This document shows positions 6,149-6,186 of a stretch of 6,186 nt of DNA, in pieces (position 1 is the first letter of the stretch; the number at the start of each line of letters is the position of its first letter). Source of the DNA: Pedosphaera sp. (lineage in GTDB: Bacteria > Verrucomicrobiota > Verrucomicrobiia > Limisphaerales > Pedosphaeraceae). The DNA is taken from assembly GCA_028293465.1 (NCBI GenBank), contig JAQGOT010000100.1, positions 1-6,186 on the forward strand, read 5' to 3'. Position numbers and translations under genes: made by a program. Below the pieces are notes generated by a model. The model saw only the letters and a list, made by a program, of their open reading frames with translations, was not told the origin of the DNA and did no database searches.

Positions 6149-6149
6149 G

Positions 6150-6186
6150 ATGAAAGAGGTTTTCTCACGTCTGCGGAAGCACTTTA
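6150..6186 (+). CDS. Start of a divergent gene, cut by the window edge
   Basis: An ATG at 6150 opens a frame that runs to the window end, giving MKEVFSRLRKHF. An in-frame TAA at 6129-6131 shows that the gene must start after that point; a GTG at 6147 is the only other start. AGG in CAGGTG is a weak ribosome site close to the ATG. The basic-aromatic N-terminus resembles the beginnings of DUF502 inner-membrane proteins, but twelve residues are far too few to identify it. It is divergent from moxR and could share control sequences with it. Confidence 0.4.
   Translation, partial: MKEVFSRLRKHF

Larger units (their letters stand above)
6034..6149. promoter_or_regulatory. Divergent intergenic region likely holding the bat cluster promoter
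   Basis: This 116-bp region lies between the start of moxR (minus) and a probable gene start on the plus strand. It is A/T-richer than its surroundings near moxR. On the minus strand TACTAT (positions 6050-6055) is a weak -10 candidate, but no matching -35 element stands at the right distance, so I do not assign a promoter. On the plus strand TGGACA at 6063-6068 resembles a -35 box, again without a convincing partner. Two short palindromes (listed separately) are possible operators. Confidence 0.45.

Noticed and set aside
6008..6184. Minus-strand frame open for 59 codons from the window edge into moxR, as if an upstream gene ended there
   Set aside because: It has no ATG in view, lacks a recognisable domain, would overlap the moxR start and conflicts with the plus-strand start at 6150. 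A run this long can occur by chance.

Overview
The window carries a minus-strand Bat/MoxR locus (Bacteroides-aerotolerance type). It reads right to left: a MoxR-family AAA+ ATPase, a DUF58 protein, a small single-pass membrane protein resembling DUF4381, a BatA-type membrane VWA protein, and a long fused VWA + TPR protein (BatB joined to BatC). No tRNA, rRNA, CRISPR array, insertion sequence or phage gene was seen. GC content looks moderate to high (estimated by eye). Shine-Dalgarno (SD) sequences are weak or absent at most starts, and the BatB-BatC fusion has a Q/K/D-rich linker ending in a conserved-looking tail. Together these suggest a Verrucomicrobia-like (PVC group) bacterium, but that is an inference from style and not a marker-gene assignment.

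Layout. Positions 1-354 (+) hold the C-terminal end of a protein that starts left of the window and looks like a beta-sandwich carbohydrate-associated domain. Positions 355-401 are a short convergent spacer with one weak hairpin. Positions 402-4952 (-) hold four genes packed so that each of the three junctions is an ATGA overlap, which implies translational coupling. Positions 4953-5043 are a 91-bp gap, the only one inside the cluster, with a small hairpin, a short palindrome and a possible 29-codon reading frame. Positions 5044-6033 (-) hold moxR. Positions 6034-6149 are a divergent control region with short palindromes. Positions 6150-6186 (+) are the first codons of a divergent gene cut off by the window edge.

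How the genes fit together. MoxR and the DUF58 protein have no membrane segments and should be cytosolic. By the positive-inside rule, both VWA domains (BatA, BatB) and the BatC TPR part face the periplasm, while the globular part of the DUF4381-like protein faces the cytosol. The likely product is an envelope assembly in which a cytosolic AAA+ ATPase acts through DUF58 and the membrane linker on periplasmic VWA/TPR proteins. Such loci have been linked to stress or oxygen tolerance and cell-envelope integrity, but the molecular substrate is not established. No BatD-like gene lies in the cluster; the gene next to its downstream end is unrelated and convergent. I see a known class of system with some less usual details, not a clearly new one.
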